Of a stretch of DNA of 64,000 bases, positions 52,220 to 62,923 are shown one piece after another. The position numbers and the translations under genes are program-made. This DNA comes from Pseudomonas sp. Fl4BN1 (GTDB lineage Bacteria; Pseudomonadota; Gammaproteobacteria; Pseudomonadales; Pseudomonadaceae), in the NCBI RefSeq assembly GCF_009908285.1, contig NZ_JAAARM010000012.1, positions 62,001 through 126,000 on the forward strand, in the 5' to 3' direction. The notes under the pieces are model-generated. The model searched no databases. It was not told the origin of the DNA and saw only the letters and a program-made list of their open reading frames with translations. Every line of letters starts with the position of its first letter. The first letter of the stretch is position 1.

Positions 52220-54139
52220 ATGACCCTGCTCAAATTCAGCGATGTGTCCCTTGCTTTCGGCGCCATGCCGTTGTTGGACAAGGTGTCCTGGCAGATCGCC
52301 CGTGGTGAGCGGGTGTGCATCATCGGCCGTAACGGTACTGGCAAATCCAGCATGATGAAGCTGGTCAAGGGCGATCAGAAGCCCGATGACGGCTCCGTAT
52401 GGCGTGCACCCGGTCTGAAGATCGGCGAGTTGCCCCAGGAATTGCCAGTGGCCGACGAGCGGACCGTGTTCGACGTGGTCGCCCAGGGCCTGGACGGTGT
52501 CGGCGAGCTGCTTGCCCAGTACCACCATTTGAGCCAGAACATCGTCACTGACGCTGATCTGGAAAAGCTGATGCATGTCCAGCACGACCTCGAAGCCCGT
52601 GACGGCTGGCGTCTGCAGCAACTGGTTGACAGCACCCTGAGCCGCCTGCAACTGCCCGCTGACAAGACTCTCGCCGAGCTGTCCGGCGGCTGGCGCCGCC
52701 GCGTACTGCTGGCCCAGGCCTTGGTCTCCGAGCCGGACCTGTTGCTGCTCGACGAACCGACCAACCACCTGGACATCGGCGCGATTGCCTGGCTGGAAGA
52801 GGCGCTGAAGGATTTCCAGGGTGCGGTGCTTTTTATTACCCACGACCGTTCCTTCCTGCAGAACCTGGCCACTCGCATCCTCGAACTGGATCGCGGCGGG
52901 CTGATCGACTGGAATGGCGACTACGCCAGTTTCCTGGTGCATAAAGAAGCCATGCTGGCGGCGGAAGAAACCGCCAACGCGCTGTTCGATAAGCGTCTGG
53001 CCCAAGAAGAAGTCTGGATTCGCCAGGGCATCAAGGCCCGACGGACTCGTAACGAAGGCCGTGTGCGTGCCCTCAAGGCACTGCGGGTTGAACGCAGCGA
53101 GCGTCGCGAGCGCACCGGCAAGGCCAATATCCTGCTGGAAACCGCAGACAAGTCCGGCAAGCAGGTGATGGTGCTGGAGAACGTCAGCTTCGCTCATCCG
53201 GGTGGCCCGTTCCTGGTCAAGGACTTCTCCATGGTCCTGCAGCGCGGTGATCGCATTGGCCTGCTGGGCGCCAACGGCACCGGCAAGACCACCCTGCTCA
53301 AGTTGATGCTCGGTGGCCTGGTGCCTAGCAGCGGCAAGGTAGAAGAGGGCACGCGGATCGATGTGGCCTATTTCGACCAGTTGCGTCACCAGCTGGACCT
53401 GGAAAAGACCGTGATCGACAACGTCGCCGAAGGTCGCGACTTCATCGACATCGATGGTCAGAGCCGTCACGTGCTGAGTTACCTCGGTGACTTCCTGTTC
53501 AGCCCGCAGCGTGCCCGCACGCCGGTCAAGGCGCTGTCCGGTGGTGAGCGTGCACGACTGTTGCTGGCCAAGCTGTTCAGCAAACCGGCCAACCTGCTGG
53601 TTCTCGACGAACCGACCAACGATCTCGACGTGGAAACCCTCGAGCTGCTGGAAGAAGTGCTGCTGACGTTCCAGGGCACTGTGCTGATGGTCAGCCACGA
53701 CCGGGCCTTCCTCGACAACGTGGTTACCAGCACGCTGGTGTTTGAAGGCGAGGGCAAGGTTCGTGAATACGTTGGCGGTTATCAGGACTGGCTGCGCCAG
53801 GGCGGTTCGCCGCGGCTGCTGGGAGTGAGCGAGAACAAGTCCGGCAAGGCCGAGCTGAATTCCGCCGTAGTGCCGTCGGTGCAAGCCGAAGCGCCGGCTC
53901 CTGCACAGGAGCCGGCGGCAAAGAAGAAACTCAGCTACAAACTGCAGCGCGAGCTTGAGGCATTGCCTGGGCAGATTGATGCCATGGAGCAGCAGATTGC
54001 CGGTGTCGAGGCGGAAATGGCCGATGGCGCTTTCTATCAGCGCCCAGCGGCAGAAACCGCTGCTGTCATTGCCCGGCTGGAGCAGTTGAATGCCGAGCTG
54101 GAGCAGATGGTCGAGCGTTGGGCGGAGCTGGATGCCTGA
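52220..54139 (+). CDS. uup: ABC-F ATPase Uup
   Basis: A 639-residue ABC-F protein with two ATPase domains in tandem and no membrane segments: Walker A GRNGTGKSS (near 36) and GANGTGKTT (near 350), signatures LSGGWRRR and LSGGERAR, both with LLLDEPTNHLD or VLDEPTNDLD. The C-terminal coiled coil (KKKLSYKLQRELEALPGQID) is the Uup hallmark, linked to DNA-structure or ribosome-related roles. GGAG 7 bases before the ATG. Confidence 0.93.
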   Translation: MTLLKFSDVSLAFGAMPLLDKVSWQIARGERVCIIGRNGTGKSSMMKLVKGDQKPDDGSVWRAPGLKIGELPQELPVADERTVFDVVAQGLDGVGELLAQYHHLSQNIVTDADLEKLMHVQHDLEARDGWRLQQLVDSTLSRLQLPADKTLAELSGGWRRRVLLAQALVSEPDLLLLDEPTNHLDIGAIAWLEEALKDFQGAVLFITHDRSFLQNLATRILELDRGGLIDWNGDYASFLVHKEAMLAAEETANALFDKRLAQEEVWIRQGIKARRTRNEGRVRALKALRVERSERRERTGKANILLETADKSGKQVMVLENVSFAHPGGPFLVKDFSMVLQRGDRIGLLGANGTGKTTLLKLMLGGLVPSSGKVEEGTRIDVAYFDQLRHQLDLEKTVIDNVAEGRDFIDIDGQSRHVLSYLGDFLFSPQRARTPVKALSGGERARLLLAKLFSKPANLLVLDEPTNDLDVETLELLEEVLLTFQGTVLMVSHDRAFLDNVVTSTLVFEGEGKVREYVGGYQDWLRQGGSPRLLGVSENKSGKAELNSAVVPSVQAEAPAPAQEPAAKKKLSYKLQRELEALPGQIDAMEQQIAGVEAEMADGAFYQRPAAETAAVIARLEQLNAELEQMVERWAELDA

Positions 54140-54155
54140 GTGATCGACGGTTGAT

Positions 54156-54186
54156 AAAAAAGCCCGACTTAATAGTCGGGCTTTTT
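54156..54186. terminator. Bidirectional terminator between uup and the USP gene
   Basis: AGCCCGACT (54161-54169), loop TAAT, AGTCGGGCT (54174-54182), with A-run before and T-run after. Confidence 0.9.
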
Positions 54187-54235
54187 GTCGGCGTGGAGGC
54201 CGGGATTTTCTGATCGGCAAGTGCCTGGAGTAGGC

Positions 54236-54673
54236 TCAGCGTTTGGCCAGATGCACTGCCAGCACGTCACAAGGCGCGCCATGCAGGACATCATTGGCGG
54301 TGGAGCCCAGGAGAAGGGCCAGGCCATGACGGCCGTGGCTGCCAACCACGATCAGGTCGCATTCCTGTTCCTTGGCCAGGTGGTGAATCTCCTGGCGCGG
54401 TTGGCCATAAGTCAGGTGGCTGTACTCCTTGGTCAGCTCCGGATACTTGTTGATCAGCCGGTCCAGACGCTCCTTGGCCTGGTCGAACTGCTGTTGTTGC
54501 AGTTGCGAGAGGTCCATGGGCACATCACCGCCGAACGCCATGGCCATGGGTTCGACAATGTGCACCAGGGACAGCTTGGCTCCATTGCTTACCGACAGCT
54601 CGCGAGCGCGGTGGATAACAGGATCGCACTCTTCGGTTAGATCTACGGCGACCAGAACATGGTGGTAGGACAT
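54236..54673 (-). CDS. Universal stress protein (UspA family)
   Basis: A 145-residue single-domain UspA protein: MSYHHVLVAVDLTEE start, VHIVEPMAMAFGG, and the nucleotide-binding G-x2-G-x9-G(S/T) motif in GSHGRHGLALLLGSTAND. It probably binds ATP and responds to stress or stationary phase. Single gene convergent with uup; no Anr box seen before it, unlike several Usp genes of Pseudomonas. Confidence 0.9.
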   Translation of the reverse strand: MSYHHVLVAVDLTEECDPVIHRARELSVSNGAKLSLVHIVEPMAMAFGGDVPMDLSQLQQQQFDQAKERLDRLINKYPELTKEYSHLTYGQPRQEIHHLAKEQECDLIVVGSHGRHGLALLLGSTANDVLHGAPCDVLAVHLAKR

Positions 54674-54773
54674 GAGGCGCTCCTCCTGAGGATTGCAATA
54701 GCTTCAAGTATGGCTGGTTTCAAGCGGGTCGGTTTCATCGTCGCCCCGCTCATCAAGAATCGAGAGTACAGAT

Positions 54774-55211
54774 ATGACGGTCTGGATAGTGGTGTCAATC
54801 CTTGCAGTGGTTCTAAGCCCGTTGGCGTGGCTGCGGCCCTCGCGCCGACAAAGCGGGCTGATCGCCTTGCGGATGGAGGCGCGCCGCATGGGTTTGGCCA
54901 TGCAGTTGTCGCCTCAGGAGTGGCCGCACTGGCTGGGCCAGGAGCCGCCTAACCCTTGTCCGCAGTACCACCGGCCACGGCGTAGCCAGCAATCGGCCTG
55001 TTGGAGTTATTGGCAGGTAGCCTCGGGGAGTTGGGTCAATCAGTGGCGTGAGCCTTGTGTCGATGAGTTGTTACTCAAGCATCTGCAGTCGTTGCCGTCG
55101 GGTGTGTTCAAGGTGGAGGCTGACAAGCAGATGATCGCCTTGTACTGGAATGAACGTGGCGAAGTCAGTGTTTTGCAGGATATTGCCTCTTTGCTCAAGG
55201 CGTTGGCCTGA
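54774..55211 (+). CDS. Small single-helix membrane protein of unknown function
   Basis: A 145-residue protein with one N-terminal helix (MTVWIVVSILAVVLSPLAWL), then a basic segment (RPSRRQ, RMEARRMG) and a soluble part with WPHWLG, CWSYWQVASGSWVNQW and a C-terminal helix. Topology by the positive-inside rule puts the soluble part in the cytoplasm. The equivalent gene in other Pseudomonas sits at the same place and is sometimes called a translocase-like protein, for which I see no support. Confidence 0.75.
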   Translation: MTVWIVVSILAVVLSPLAWLRPSRRQSGLIALRMEARRMGLAMQLSPQEWPHWLGQEPPNPCPQYHRPRRSQQSACWSYWQVASGSWVNQWREPCVDELLLKHLQSLPSGVFKVEADKQMIALYWNERGEVSVLQDIASLLKALA

Positions 55212-55254
55212 AACAGTAGGCGGGTGCACGCGGCAATCGCGAACGCCTGGCAAT

Positions 55255-55279
55255 AAAAAGCCCGACATCAGCATCGGGC
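55255..55279 (-). terminator. Minus-strand terminator upstream of fadB
   Basis: GCCCGA (55260-55265) and TCGGGC (55274-55279) form a 6-bp stem. The minus strand continues TTTTTATTG. No minus-strand protein gene precedes it, so it may end a small RNA. Confidence 0.55.
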
Positions 55280-55450
55280 GGGATGGCCAGGCAGGCCGGT
55301 AAGCTCTCTTGAGCCACTCTTTAGTGGCTCTCTCTCTGCATGTTGATCACCCTCGCTGTCCGAGTGCAAGGACGGGGCAATTCTTCTTCAGATATTTCCC
55401 GAGTTTAGTTGCTCTTTGTCCCTGTTGGTGGACGATTTAGGGCGACTTTT
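55280..55450 (-). ncRNA. Candidate small RNA (no protein gene) ending at 55255
   Basis: Minus-strand region without an open frame that leads into the terminator at 55255-55279. It includes an internal 8-bp hairpin (GAGCCACT/AGTGGCTC, 55311-55330). I could not place a convincing promoter, so the extent is a guess. Confidence 0.2.
55311..55338 (+). terminator. Plus-strand terminator after the small membrane protein gene
   Basis: GAGCCACT (55311-55318), loop CTTT, AGTGGCTC (55323-55330), then a pyrimidine tract TCTCTCTG. Confidence 0.5.
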
Positions 55451-55534
55451 CTAAATATTGATCCTATGAATGGTTATAAGTGCGTGGGTGTGTTGATCAT
55501 TCTGGGGCGATGAAGTGACCGCAAAGTCGCGTTT

Positions 55535-55622
55535 CAAACGGTATTTTGTACGATTGACAATTGTCGGGTTTTCCCTGAATGTGGCGTACCCAAATCAAAC
55601 GGGCGTATGAAATGAGCGTTTG
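55535..55622 (+). promoter_or_regulatory. PsrA-like operator and promoter region of fadBA
   Basis: CAAAC-GGTA-TTTTG (55535-55548) matches nine of ten positions of the PsrA operator form CAAAC-N-GTTTG known for Pseudomonas fatty-acid genes. TTGACA (55554-55559) lies just after it. A further inverted pair CAAACG (55596-55601) and CGTTTG (55617-55622) follows. The -10 element is unclear. Confidence 0.5.
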
Positions 55623-55772
55623 TATCTCAAGCGACTCTATACAGAATCCCGACTATCGCGTTGGCGGGTGTGCCTGGCGGATTGGCGTTAGCATCGACGG
55701 TGACGTCAGTGTCATGCCAGAAGTCAGCGTCCGACGTGTACTGTTCAGCTTCCATATCGTGGAGATCAGTTG

Positions 55773-57920
55773 ATGATTTACGAAGGTAAAGCCATCACGG
55801 TTAAGGCTCTTGAAAGTGGCATCGTCGAATTGAATTTCGACCTCAAGGGTGAGTCCGTCAACAAGTTCAACCGTCTAACCCTGAACGAACTGCGTCAGGC
55901 TGTTGACACCATCAAGGCAGATGCTTCGATCAAGGGCGTGATCGTCAGCAGTGGCAAGGACGTGTTCATCGTCGGTGCCGACATCACCGAGTTTGTCGAC
56001 AACTTCAAGCTGCCGGATGCCGAGCTTGTGGCTGGCAACCTCGAAGCCAACAAGATCTTCAGCGATTTCGAAGACCTCAATGTACCGACCGTTGCTGCGA
56101 TCAACGGCATCGCCCTGGGCGGAGGCCTGGAAATGTGCCTGGCGGCGGACTACCGCGTCATGGCTGCCAGCGCCAAGATCGGCCTGCCGGAAGTCAAACT
56201 GGGCATCTACCCTGGCTTCGGCGGTACCGTACGTCTACCGCGCCTGATCGGTGCCGACAACGCCATCGAATGGATTGCTGCCGGCAAGGAAAACCGTGCT
56301 GAAGATGCGCTGAAAGTCGGTGCCGTCGACGCTGTGGTTGCTCCCGATAAACTCAAGGACGCCGCTTTGGCCCTGGTCAAGCGCGCCATTTCCGGCGAGT
56401 TCGACTACAAGGCCAAGCGTCAGCCGAAGCTGGAAAAGCTCAAGCTCAACGCCATTGAGCAGATGATGGCTTTCGAAACCGCCAAAGGTTTCGTGGCTGG
56501 CCAGGCCGGCCCGAACTACCCGGCCCCGGTCGAAGCGATCAAGACCATCCAGAAAGCTGCCAACTTCGGTCGCGACAAGGCTCTGGAAGTGGAAGCCGCA
56601 GGCTTCGTCAAACTGGCCAAGACCTCTGCCGCTCAGAGCCTGATCGGCCTGTTCCTGAACGATCAGGAGCTGAAGAAAAAGGCCAAGGCCTATGACGAGA
56701 TCGCCAAGGACGTGAAGCAGGCTGCCGTACTCGGCGCCGGTATCATGGGTGGCGGCATCGCCTATCAGTCGGCCTCCAAAGGCACGCCGATCCTGATGAA
56801 GGATATCAACGAGCACGGTATCGAGCAGGGGCTGGCGGAAGCCGCGAAACTGCTGGTGGGCCGCGTTGACAAGGGCCGCATGACTGCAGCGAAGATGGCT
56901 GAAGTGCTCAATGGCATTCGCCCTACGCTGTCCTACGGCGATTTCGGCCACGTCGACCTAGTTGTCGAAGCCGTTGTCGAGAATCCGAAGGTCAAGCAAG
57001 CCGTTCTGGCTGAAGTCGAAGAGCACGTGAAAGAGGACACTATCCTCGCCTCCAACACCTCGACGATTTCCATCAGCCTGCTGGCCAAGGCCCTCAAGCG
57101 TCCGGAAAATTTCGTTGGCATGCACTTCTTCAACCCGGTGCACATGATGCCGCTGGTTGAAGTGATTCGTGGTGAAAAATCCAGCGAGCTGGCGGTTGCC
57201 ACCACCGTTGCCTACGCCAAGAAAATGGGCAAGAACCCGATCGTGGTCAATGACTGCCCGGGCTTTTTGGTCAACCGGGTGCTGTTCCCGTACTTCGGCG
57301 GTTTCGCCAAGCTGGTCAGCGCCGGTGTGGACTTCGTGCGCATCGACAAGATCATGGAAAAATTCGGCTGGCCAATGGGCCCGGCGTACCTGATGGACGT
57401 GGTCGGCATCGACACCGGCCACCACGGTCGCGATGTGATGGCTGAGGGTTTCCCGGATCGCATGAAGGATGACCGTCGTTCGGCCGTGGACGTGCTCTAC
57501 GAAGCCAAGCGCCTGGGCCAGAAGAACGGCAAGGGCTTCTACGCCTACGAGACCGACAAGCGCGGCAAGCAGAAGAAGGTTGTCGATCCGTCGGTACTGG
57601 AAGTGCTCAAGCCGATCGTTTACGAGCAGCGTGAAGTCACCGACGAAGACATCATCAACTGGATGATGGTCCCGCTGTGCCTGGAAACCGTTCGTTGCCT
57701 GGAAGACGGCATCGTTGAAACTGCGGCCGAAGCTGACATGGGTCTGGTCTACGGTATTGGTTTCCCTCCATTCCGTGGCGGTGCGCTGCGTTACATCGAT
57801 TCCATCGGTGTCGCCGAGTTCGTTGCCCTGGCCGACCAGTACGCCGATCTGGGCGCGCTGTACCACCCGACTGCGAAGCTGCGTGAAATGGCCAAGAACG
57901 GCCAGAGCTTCTTCGGTTAA
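55773..57920 (+). CDS. fadB: Fatty acid oxidation complex subunit alpha FadB
   Basis: A 715-residue multifunctional beta-oxidation enzyme. Enoyl-CoA hydratase/isomerase domain at about 1-190 ([15 protein letters not shown] and [15 protein letters not shown] hold the two catalytic Glu), linker helix, then 3-hydroxyacyl-CoA dehydrogenase with the NAD motif [11 protein letters not shown] (near 322) and the catalytic His in [16 protein letters not shown] 55773 has GGAG upstream. A 64-codon upstream frame ends in a TGATG overlap with this start. fadA follows 28 bp later. Confidence 0.97.
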   Translation: MIYEGKAITVKALESGIVELNFDLKGESVNKFNRLTLNELRQAVDTIKADASIKGVIVSSGKDVFIVGADITEFVDNFKLPDAELVAGNLEANKIFSDFEDLNVPTVAAINGIALGGGLEMCLAADYRVMAASAKIGLPEVKLGIYPGFGGTVRLPRLIGADNAIEWIAAGKENRAEDALKVGAVDAVVAPDKLKDAALALVKRAISGEFDYKAKRQPKLEKLKLNAIEQMMAFETAKGFVAGQAGPNYPAPVEAIKTIQKAANFGRDKALEVEAAGFVKLAKTSAAQSLIGLFLNDQELKKKAKAYDEIAKDVKQAAVLGAGIMGGGIAYQSASKGTPILMKDINEHGIEQGLAEAAKLLVGRVDKGRMTAAKMAEVLNGIRPTLSYGDFGHVDLVVEAVVENPKVKQAVLAEVEEHVKEDTILASNTSTISISLLAKALKRPENFVGMHFFNPVHMMPLVEVIRGEKSSELAVATTVAYAKKMGKNPIVVNDCPGFLVNRVLFPYFGGFAKLVSAGVDFVRIDKIMEKFGWPMGPAYLMDVVGIDTGHHGRDVMAEGFPDRMKDDRRSAVDVLYEAKRLGQKNGKGFYAYETDKRGKQKKVVDPSVLEVLKPIVYEQREVTDEDIINWMMVPLCLETVRCLEDGIVETAAEADMGLVYGIGFPPFRGGALRYIDSIGVAEFVALADQYADLGALYHPTAKLREMAKNGQSFFG

Positions 57921-57933
57921 GCGCCCACACTAG

Positions 57934-59124
<1,191 letters not shown>

Positions 59125-59142
59125 GCGTTTGGTTGATGGAAG

Positions 59143-59166
59143 CCGGGGCCCAGTGCCCCGGTTTTT
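59143..59166 (+). terminator. Terminator of fadBA
   Basis: CCGGGGC (59143-59149), GCCCCGG (59155-59161), then TTTTTG and further T-rich sequence. Confidence 0.9.
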
Positions 59167-59220
59167 GTTTTTCTGAAGATTTATTTGTTTTTTTTAAAAG
59201 TTTTCCACGAAGGCCAGAGT

Positions 59221-59457
59221 ATGCAGTTACAACCCGGGCTCTATCAGCATTACAAGGGGCCGCAGTACCGCGTTTTCAGCGTTGCGCGGCACTCGGAAAC
59301 GGAAGAAGAAGTGGTGTTTTACCAAGCCCTGTATGGCGATTACGGCTTTTGGGTGCGGCCCTTGAGCATGTTCCTGGAGTCGGTCGAAGTTGACGGCGAG
59401 CAGGTCCCGCGCTTTGCTTTAGTGCAGGTCGAACCCAGTCTTTTTTTACCGGCATAA
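59221..59457 (+). CDS. DUF1653 protein
   Basis: A 78-residue protein that is one DUF1653 domain: GLYQHYKGPQYRVFSVARHS, YQALYGDYGFWVRPLSMFLE. ATG 59221 gives the usual family start. Its role is not known. It lies between fadA and topA, a placement I believe is kept in Pseudomonas. Confidence 0.9.
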   Translation: MQLQPGLYQHYKGPQYRVFSVARHSETEEEVVFYQALYGDYGFWVRPLSMFLESVEVDGEQVPRFALVQVEPSLFLPA

Positions 59458-59482
59458 GCGCAGGTCGCGCAGTACCCTGCGC

Positions 59483-59511
59483 TTGACCTCACCTTGTTGC
59501 CACTATATATA
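59483..59511 (+). promoter_or_regulatory. Predicted promoter of topA
   Basis: TTGACC (59483-59488), 17-base spacer, TATATA (59506-59511). This near-consensus sigma-70 promoter leaves a leader of about 55 bases before the topA ATG at 59572. Confidence 0.75.
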
Positions 59512-59571
59512 GCGGTGCCGCGTCAGGCGCCAACCGCCTTTCACTTCTCGAATTCAGGAATTTTCTGATCC

Positions 59572-62190
59572 ATGGGCAAATCGCTGGTCATTGTGGAATC
59601 CCCGGCTAAGGCCAAGACCATCAACAAGTACTTGGGTAACCAATACGTGGTGAAGTCGAGTATCGGCCATATCCGAGACCTGCCCACCAGCGGTTCGGCA
59701 AGTGCCGCCAAAGAGCCAGCCGCGAAGCGTGGCAAGGCTGCCGCTGGTGAGGCGCCCGCGCTTTCGCCTAAAGAGAAAGCGCGCAAGCAGCTGGTCTCGC
59801 GCATGGGTGTTGATCCGGAACATGGCTGGAAAGCCAAGTACGAGATCCTTCCAGGCAAGGAAAAGGTCATCGAAGAGCTGCGCCGGCTCGCCAAGGATGC
59901 TGACACCATCTATCTCGCAACGGACTTGGACCGCGAGGGGGAGGCAATTGCCTGGCACCTGCGGGAAGCCATTGGTGGTGATGACAGCCGTTATAAGCGC
60001 GTGGTGTTCAACGAAATCACCAAGAAAGCTATTCAAGAGGCGTTTTCCAAGCCGGGTGAGCTGGATATTCATCGGGTCAATGCGCAGCAGGCCCGACGCT
60101 TCCTCGACCGCGTTGTGGGTTACATGGTCTCGCCACTGTTGTGGGCGAAGATCGCCCGCGGCTTGTCGGCCGGTCGTGTGCAATCGGTAGCAGTGAAGCT
60201 GGTGGTAGAGCGCGAGCGTGAGATTCGTGCCTTCATCCCGGAAGAATACTGGGAAATACACGCGGATCTTGGTACCGCCAAGGGTTCGAATGTGCGTTTT
60301 GAAGTGGCTCGTGAAAACGGTGAAGCCTTCAAGCCGCTCAATGAGACCCAGGCCATGGCTGCCCTGGAGAAGCTCAAGGCGTCGGCCTACAGCGTTGCCA
60401 AGCGTGAAGACAAGCCCACCAGCAGCAAGCCGTCGGCACCGTTCATTACTTCCACCCTGCAGCAGGCCGCGAGCAACCGCCTGGGCTTCGGGGTGAAGAA
60501 GACCATGATGATGGCTCAGCGTCTGTATGAAGCGGGCTACATCACCTATATGCGTACCGACTCGACCAACCTTTCGGCTGATGCCGTGACGATGGCGCGT
60601 ACTTATATTGAAGGCGAGTTCGGCAAGAAGTACCTGCCGGAAAACCCGAATGTCTACAGCAGCAAGGAAGGCGCGCAAGAGGCTCACGAAGCGATTCGCC
60701 CTTCCGATGCCAACACCGAGCCAAGCAAGCTGTCGGGCATGGAGCGTGACGCTGAGCGTCTCTACGAGCTGATCTGGCGTCAGTTCCTGGCTTGCCAGAT
60801 GCTGCCAGCGCAGTACCTGTCTACCACCGTCAGTGTTGCTGCGGGTGGCTTCGAACTGCGTGCCAAGGGCCGCATCCTCAAGTTCGACGGCTACACCCGG
60901 GTCATGCCGCAAATGGCCAAGCCGGGCGATGACGATGTGCTGCCGGAAATGGCTCAGGGCGAAGTGTTGAAGCTGATCAAGCTCGACCCGAGCCAGCACT
61001 TCACCAAGCCGCCGGCGCGCTACTCCGAAGCCAGCCTGGTGAAGGAAATGGAAAAGCGCGGTATCGGTCGTCCATCGACCTACGCTGCGATCATTTCGAC
61101 CATTCAGGATCGCGGTTATGTGACTTTGCACAACCGTCGTTTCTACTCGGAAAAAATGGGCGACATCGTCACCGAGCGTCTTTCCGAGAGTTTCTCCAAT
61201 CTCATGGACTACGGCTTCACCGCCGGCATGGAAGAGAACCTCGATGACGTGGCTCAGGGCGAGCGCGACTGGAAGAATGTGCTCGACGAGTTCTACGGCG
61301 ACTTCAAGAAGAAGCTCGAAGTGGCCGAGAGCGCTGAAAGCGGCATGCGCGCCAACCAGCCGGTGATGACCGACATTCCGTGCCAGACCTGCGGTCGGCC
61401 TATGCAGATCCGTACTGCGTCGACTGGCGTGTTCCTTGGCTGCTCGGGTTATAGCCTGCCGCCTAAGGAGCGTTGCAAGGCCACCGTCAACCTGGTGCCG
61501 GGTGACGAGATCGCTGCAGACGATGAGGGTGAGTCCGAATCCCTGGTGCTGCGCGGAAAACACCGTTGCCCAATCTGCAGCACGGCGATGGATGCTTACC
61601 TGCTGGACGAGAAGCGCAAGCTGCACATCTGCGGTAACAACCCGGATTGCGCCGGCTACGAGATCGAAGAAGGCAGTTACCGGATCAAGGGGTATGAGGG
61701 TCCGAGCCTGGAGTGCGACAAGTGCGGCAGTGAGATGCAGCTCAAGACCGGCCGTTTTGGCAAGTTCTTCGGTTGCACCAACCCGACCTGCAAGAACACT
61801 CGCAAGTTGCTGAAGAGTGGTGATGCGGCGCCACCGAAGATGGATCCGGTGAAGATGCCTGAGCTGAAGTGTGAGAAGGTCAACGACACCTACATCTTGC
61901 GCGATGGTGCATCGGGTCTGTTCCTGGCTGCCAGCCAGTTCCCGAAAAACCGCGAGACCCGTGCGCCGTTGGTGCTTGAGCTGATCCCGCACAAGGACGA
62001 AATCGATCCGAAGTATCACTTTCTCTGCGAAGCGCCGAAGAAGGATCCGGATGGCCGTCCAGCAGTGGTGCGTTACAGCCGCAAGACCAAGGAGCAGTAC
62101 GTACAGACCGAGGTCGATGGTAAACCCACCGGCTGGCGTGCCTTCTACGACGGCGGCAGCTGGAAGGTCGAAGACAAACGCACCAAGTGA
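59572..62190 (+). CDS. topA: DNA topoisomerase I
   Basis: Relaxes negative supercoils. The 872-residue product has the Toprim domain ([34 protein letters not shown]), active-site Tyr326 in [10 protein letters not shown], and C-terminal zinc-ribbon repeats ([24 protein letters not shown]) followed by two cysteine-poor ribbons. The length matches other Pseudomonas TopA. Confidence 0.97.
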   Translation: MGKSLVIVESPAKAKTINKYLGNQYVVKSSIGHIRDLPTSGSASAAKEPAAKRGKAAAGEAPALSPKEKARKQLVSRMGVDPEHGWKAKYEILPGKEKVIEELRRLAKDADTIYLATDLDREGEAIAWHLREAIGGDDSRYKRVVFNEITKKAIQEAFSKPGELDIHRVNAQQARRFLDRVVGYMVSPLLWAKIARGLSAGRVQSVAVKLVVEREREIRAFIPEEYWEIHADLGTAKGSNVRFEVARENGEAFKPLNETQAMAALEKLKASAYSVAKREDKPTSSKPSAPFITSTLQQAASNRLGFGVKKTMMMAQRLYEAGYITYMRTDSTNLSADAVTMARTYIEGEFGKKYLPENPNVYSSKEGAQEAHEAIRPSDANTEPSKLSGMERDAERLYELIWRQFLACQMLPAQYLSTTVSVAAGGFELRAKGRILKFDGYTRVMPQMAKPGDDDVLPEMAQGEVLKLIKLDPSQHFTKPPARYSEASLVKEMEKRGIGRPSTYAAIISTIQDRGYVTLHNRRFYSEKMGDIVTERLSESFSNLMDYGFTAGMEENLDDVAQGERDWKNVLDEFYGDFKKKLEVAESAESGMRANQPVMTDIPCQTCGRPMQIRTASTGVFLGCSGYSLPPKERCKATVNLVPGDEIAADDEGESESLVLRGKHRCPICSTAMDAYLLDEKRKLHICGNNPDCAGYEIEEGSYRIKGYEGPSLECDKCGSEMQLKTGRFGKFFGCTNPTCKNTRKLLKSGDAAPPKMDPVKMPELKCEKVNDTYILRDGASGLFLAASQFPKNRETRAPLVLELIPHKDEIDPKYHFLCEAPKKDPDGRPAVVRYSRKTKEQYVQTEVDGKPTGWRAFYDGGSWKVEDKRTK

Positions 62191-62230
62191 CAGGGGCGCC
62201 GAGACTTGTTTCTCGGCGCGCTGTTGGACA

Positions 62231-62270
62231 AGGCCGCATGAAGCCCCCGGGTCTCATGCGGCCTTTCTTT
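62231..62270 (+). terminator. Terminator of topA
   Basis: AGGCCGCATGA (62231-62241) and TCATGCGGCCT (62254-62264) form an 11-bp stem followed by TTTCTTTT. Confidence 0.92.
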
Positions 62271-62348
62271 TGGCTTGCGGCAAGCCGGAGTGATCCCTGA
62301 AACTGTGCCATCCGCATTCGGTTCTCTCTCCTGGTGGAGGCTGCCTAT

Positions 62349-62873
62349 ATGGCCCACGAGCTCTATACCCGTACCAATCAGAAAATCTATTTTGCCGGCT
62401 TGTCGCTGGAGGTTTTGGCCCGCGCTGAAGAGGCGCGGGCGATGAATGCTCAGGCGCAGGTTCAGGCAGGTCGTGAGTCGGTGTTGTTTCATCTGTACGG
62501 AGCCTTGCTGGGGCTTTGCCATGAAATTGCCGGGTTCTACAGGTTGCCACAGGCCAATGCCGCTCGTGTCGAGCAGATCCTCAGCCGTGAGGTGCTGGAG
62601 AGCATTGCCATTCCTGAGTTGGCGGAGTTGCTGGAGCTGGCGAATAGTCCGCAAACCTGGCTGGCTCAGCTGTTGTCGGCCTATGGCGCGCTGTTCCAGC
62701 CGCCCCGTGCGCCGCACAAGCCCAAGGGTGATGTGACTCAGCCACTGATTGTGGCAGTCAACCTGGATGAGCAGGAGCCGGAAGAGGAACTGAGTCGGGA
62801 AGAGCTGGAGAGCTGGCGGCAGAACCTCAAGGCTCTGGCGATTCGCTTTCGTGATGGTCTGAACGAGTGTTGA
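62349..62873 (+). CDS. DUF6586-like protein
   Basis: A 174-residue mostly helical protein (LYTRTNQKIYFAGLSLEV, SVLFHLYGALLGLCHEIAGF, LSREELESWRQNLKALAIRF) with no signal peptide. It resembles the hypothetical protein located after topA in Pseudomonas, classed as DUF6586 as far as I recall. GGAGG 8 bases before ATG 62349. The role is unknown; location near topA is the only context. Confidence 0.75.
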   Translation: MAHELYTRTNQKIYFAGLSLEVLARAEEARAMNAQAQVQAGRESVLFHLYGALLGLCHEIAGFYRLPQANAARVEQILSREVLESIAIPELAELLELANSPQTWLAQLLSAYGALFQPPRAPHKPKGDVTQPLIVAVNLDEQEPEEELSREELESWRQNLKALAIRFRDGLNEC

Positions 62874-62923
62874 GGCTGATCGCCGGTTGATTCGACGTTC
62901 GATGATTTGATCAAGGATGAGTC

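Noticed and set aside
52184..54220. A 678-codon frame antisense to uup, and an 821-codon frame antisense to topA (59554-62019)
   Set aside because: Both are shadows of strongly supported genes on the other strand.
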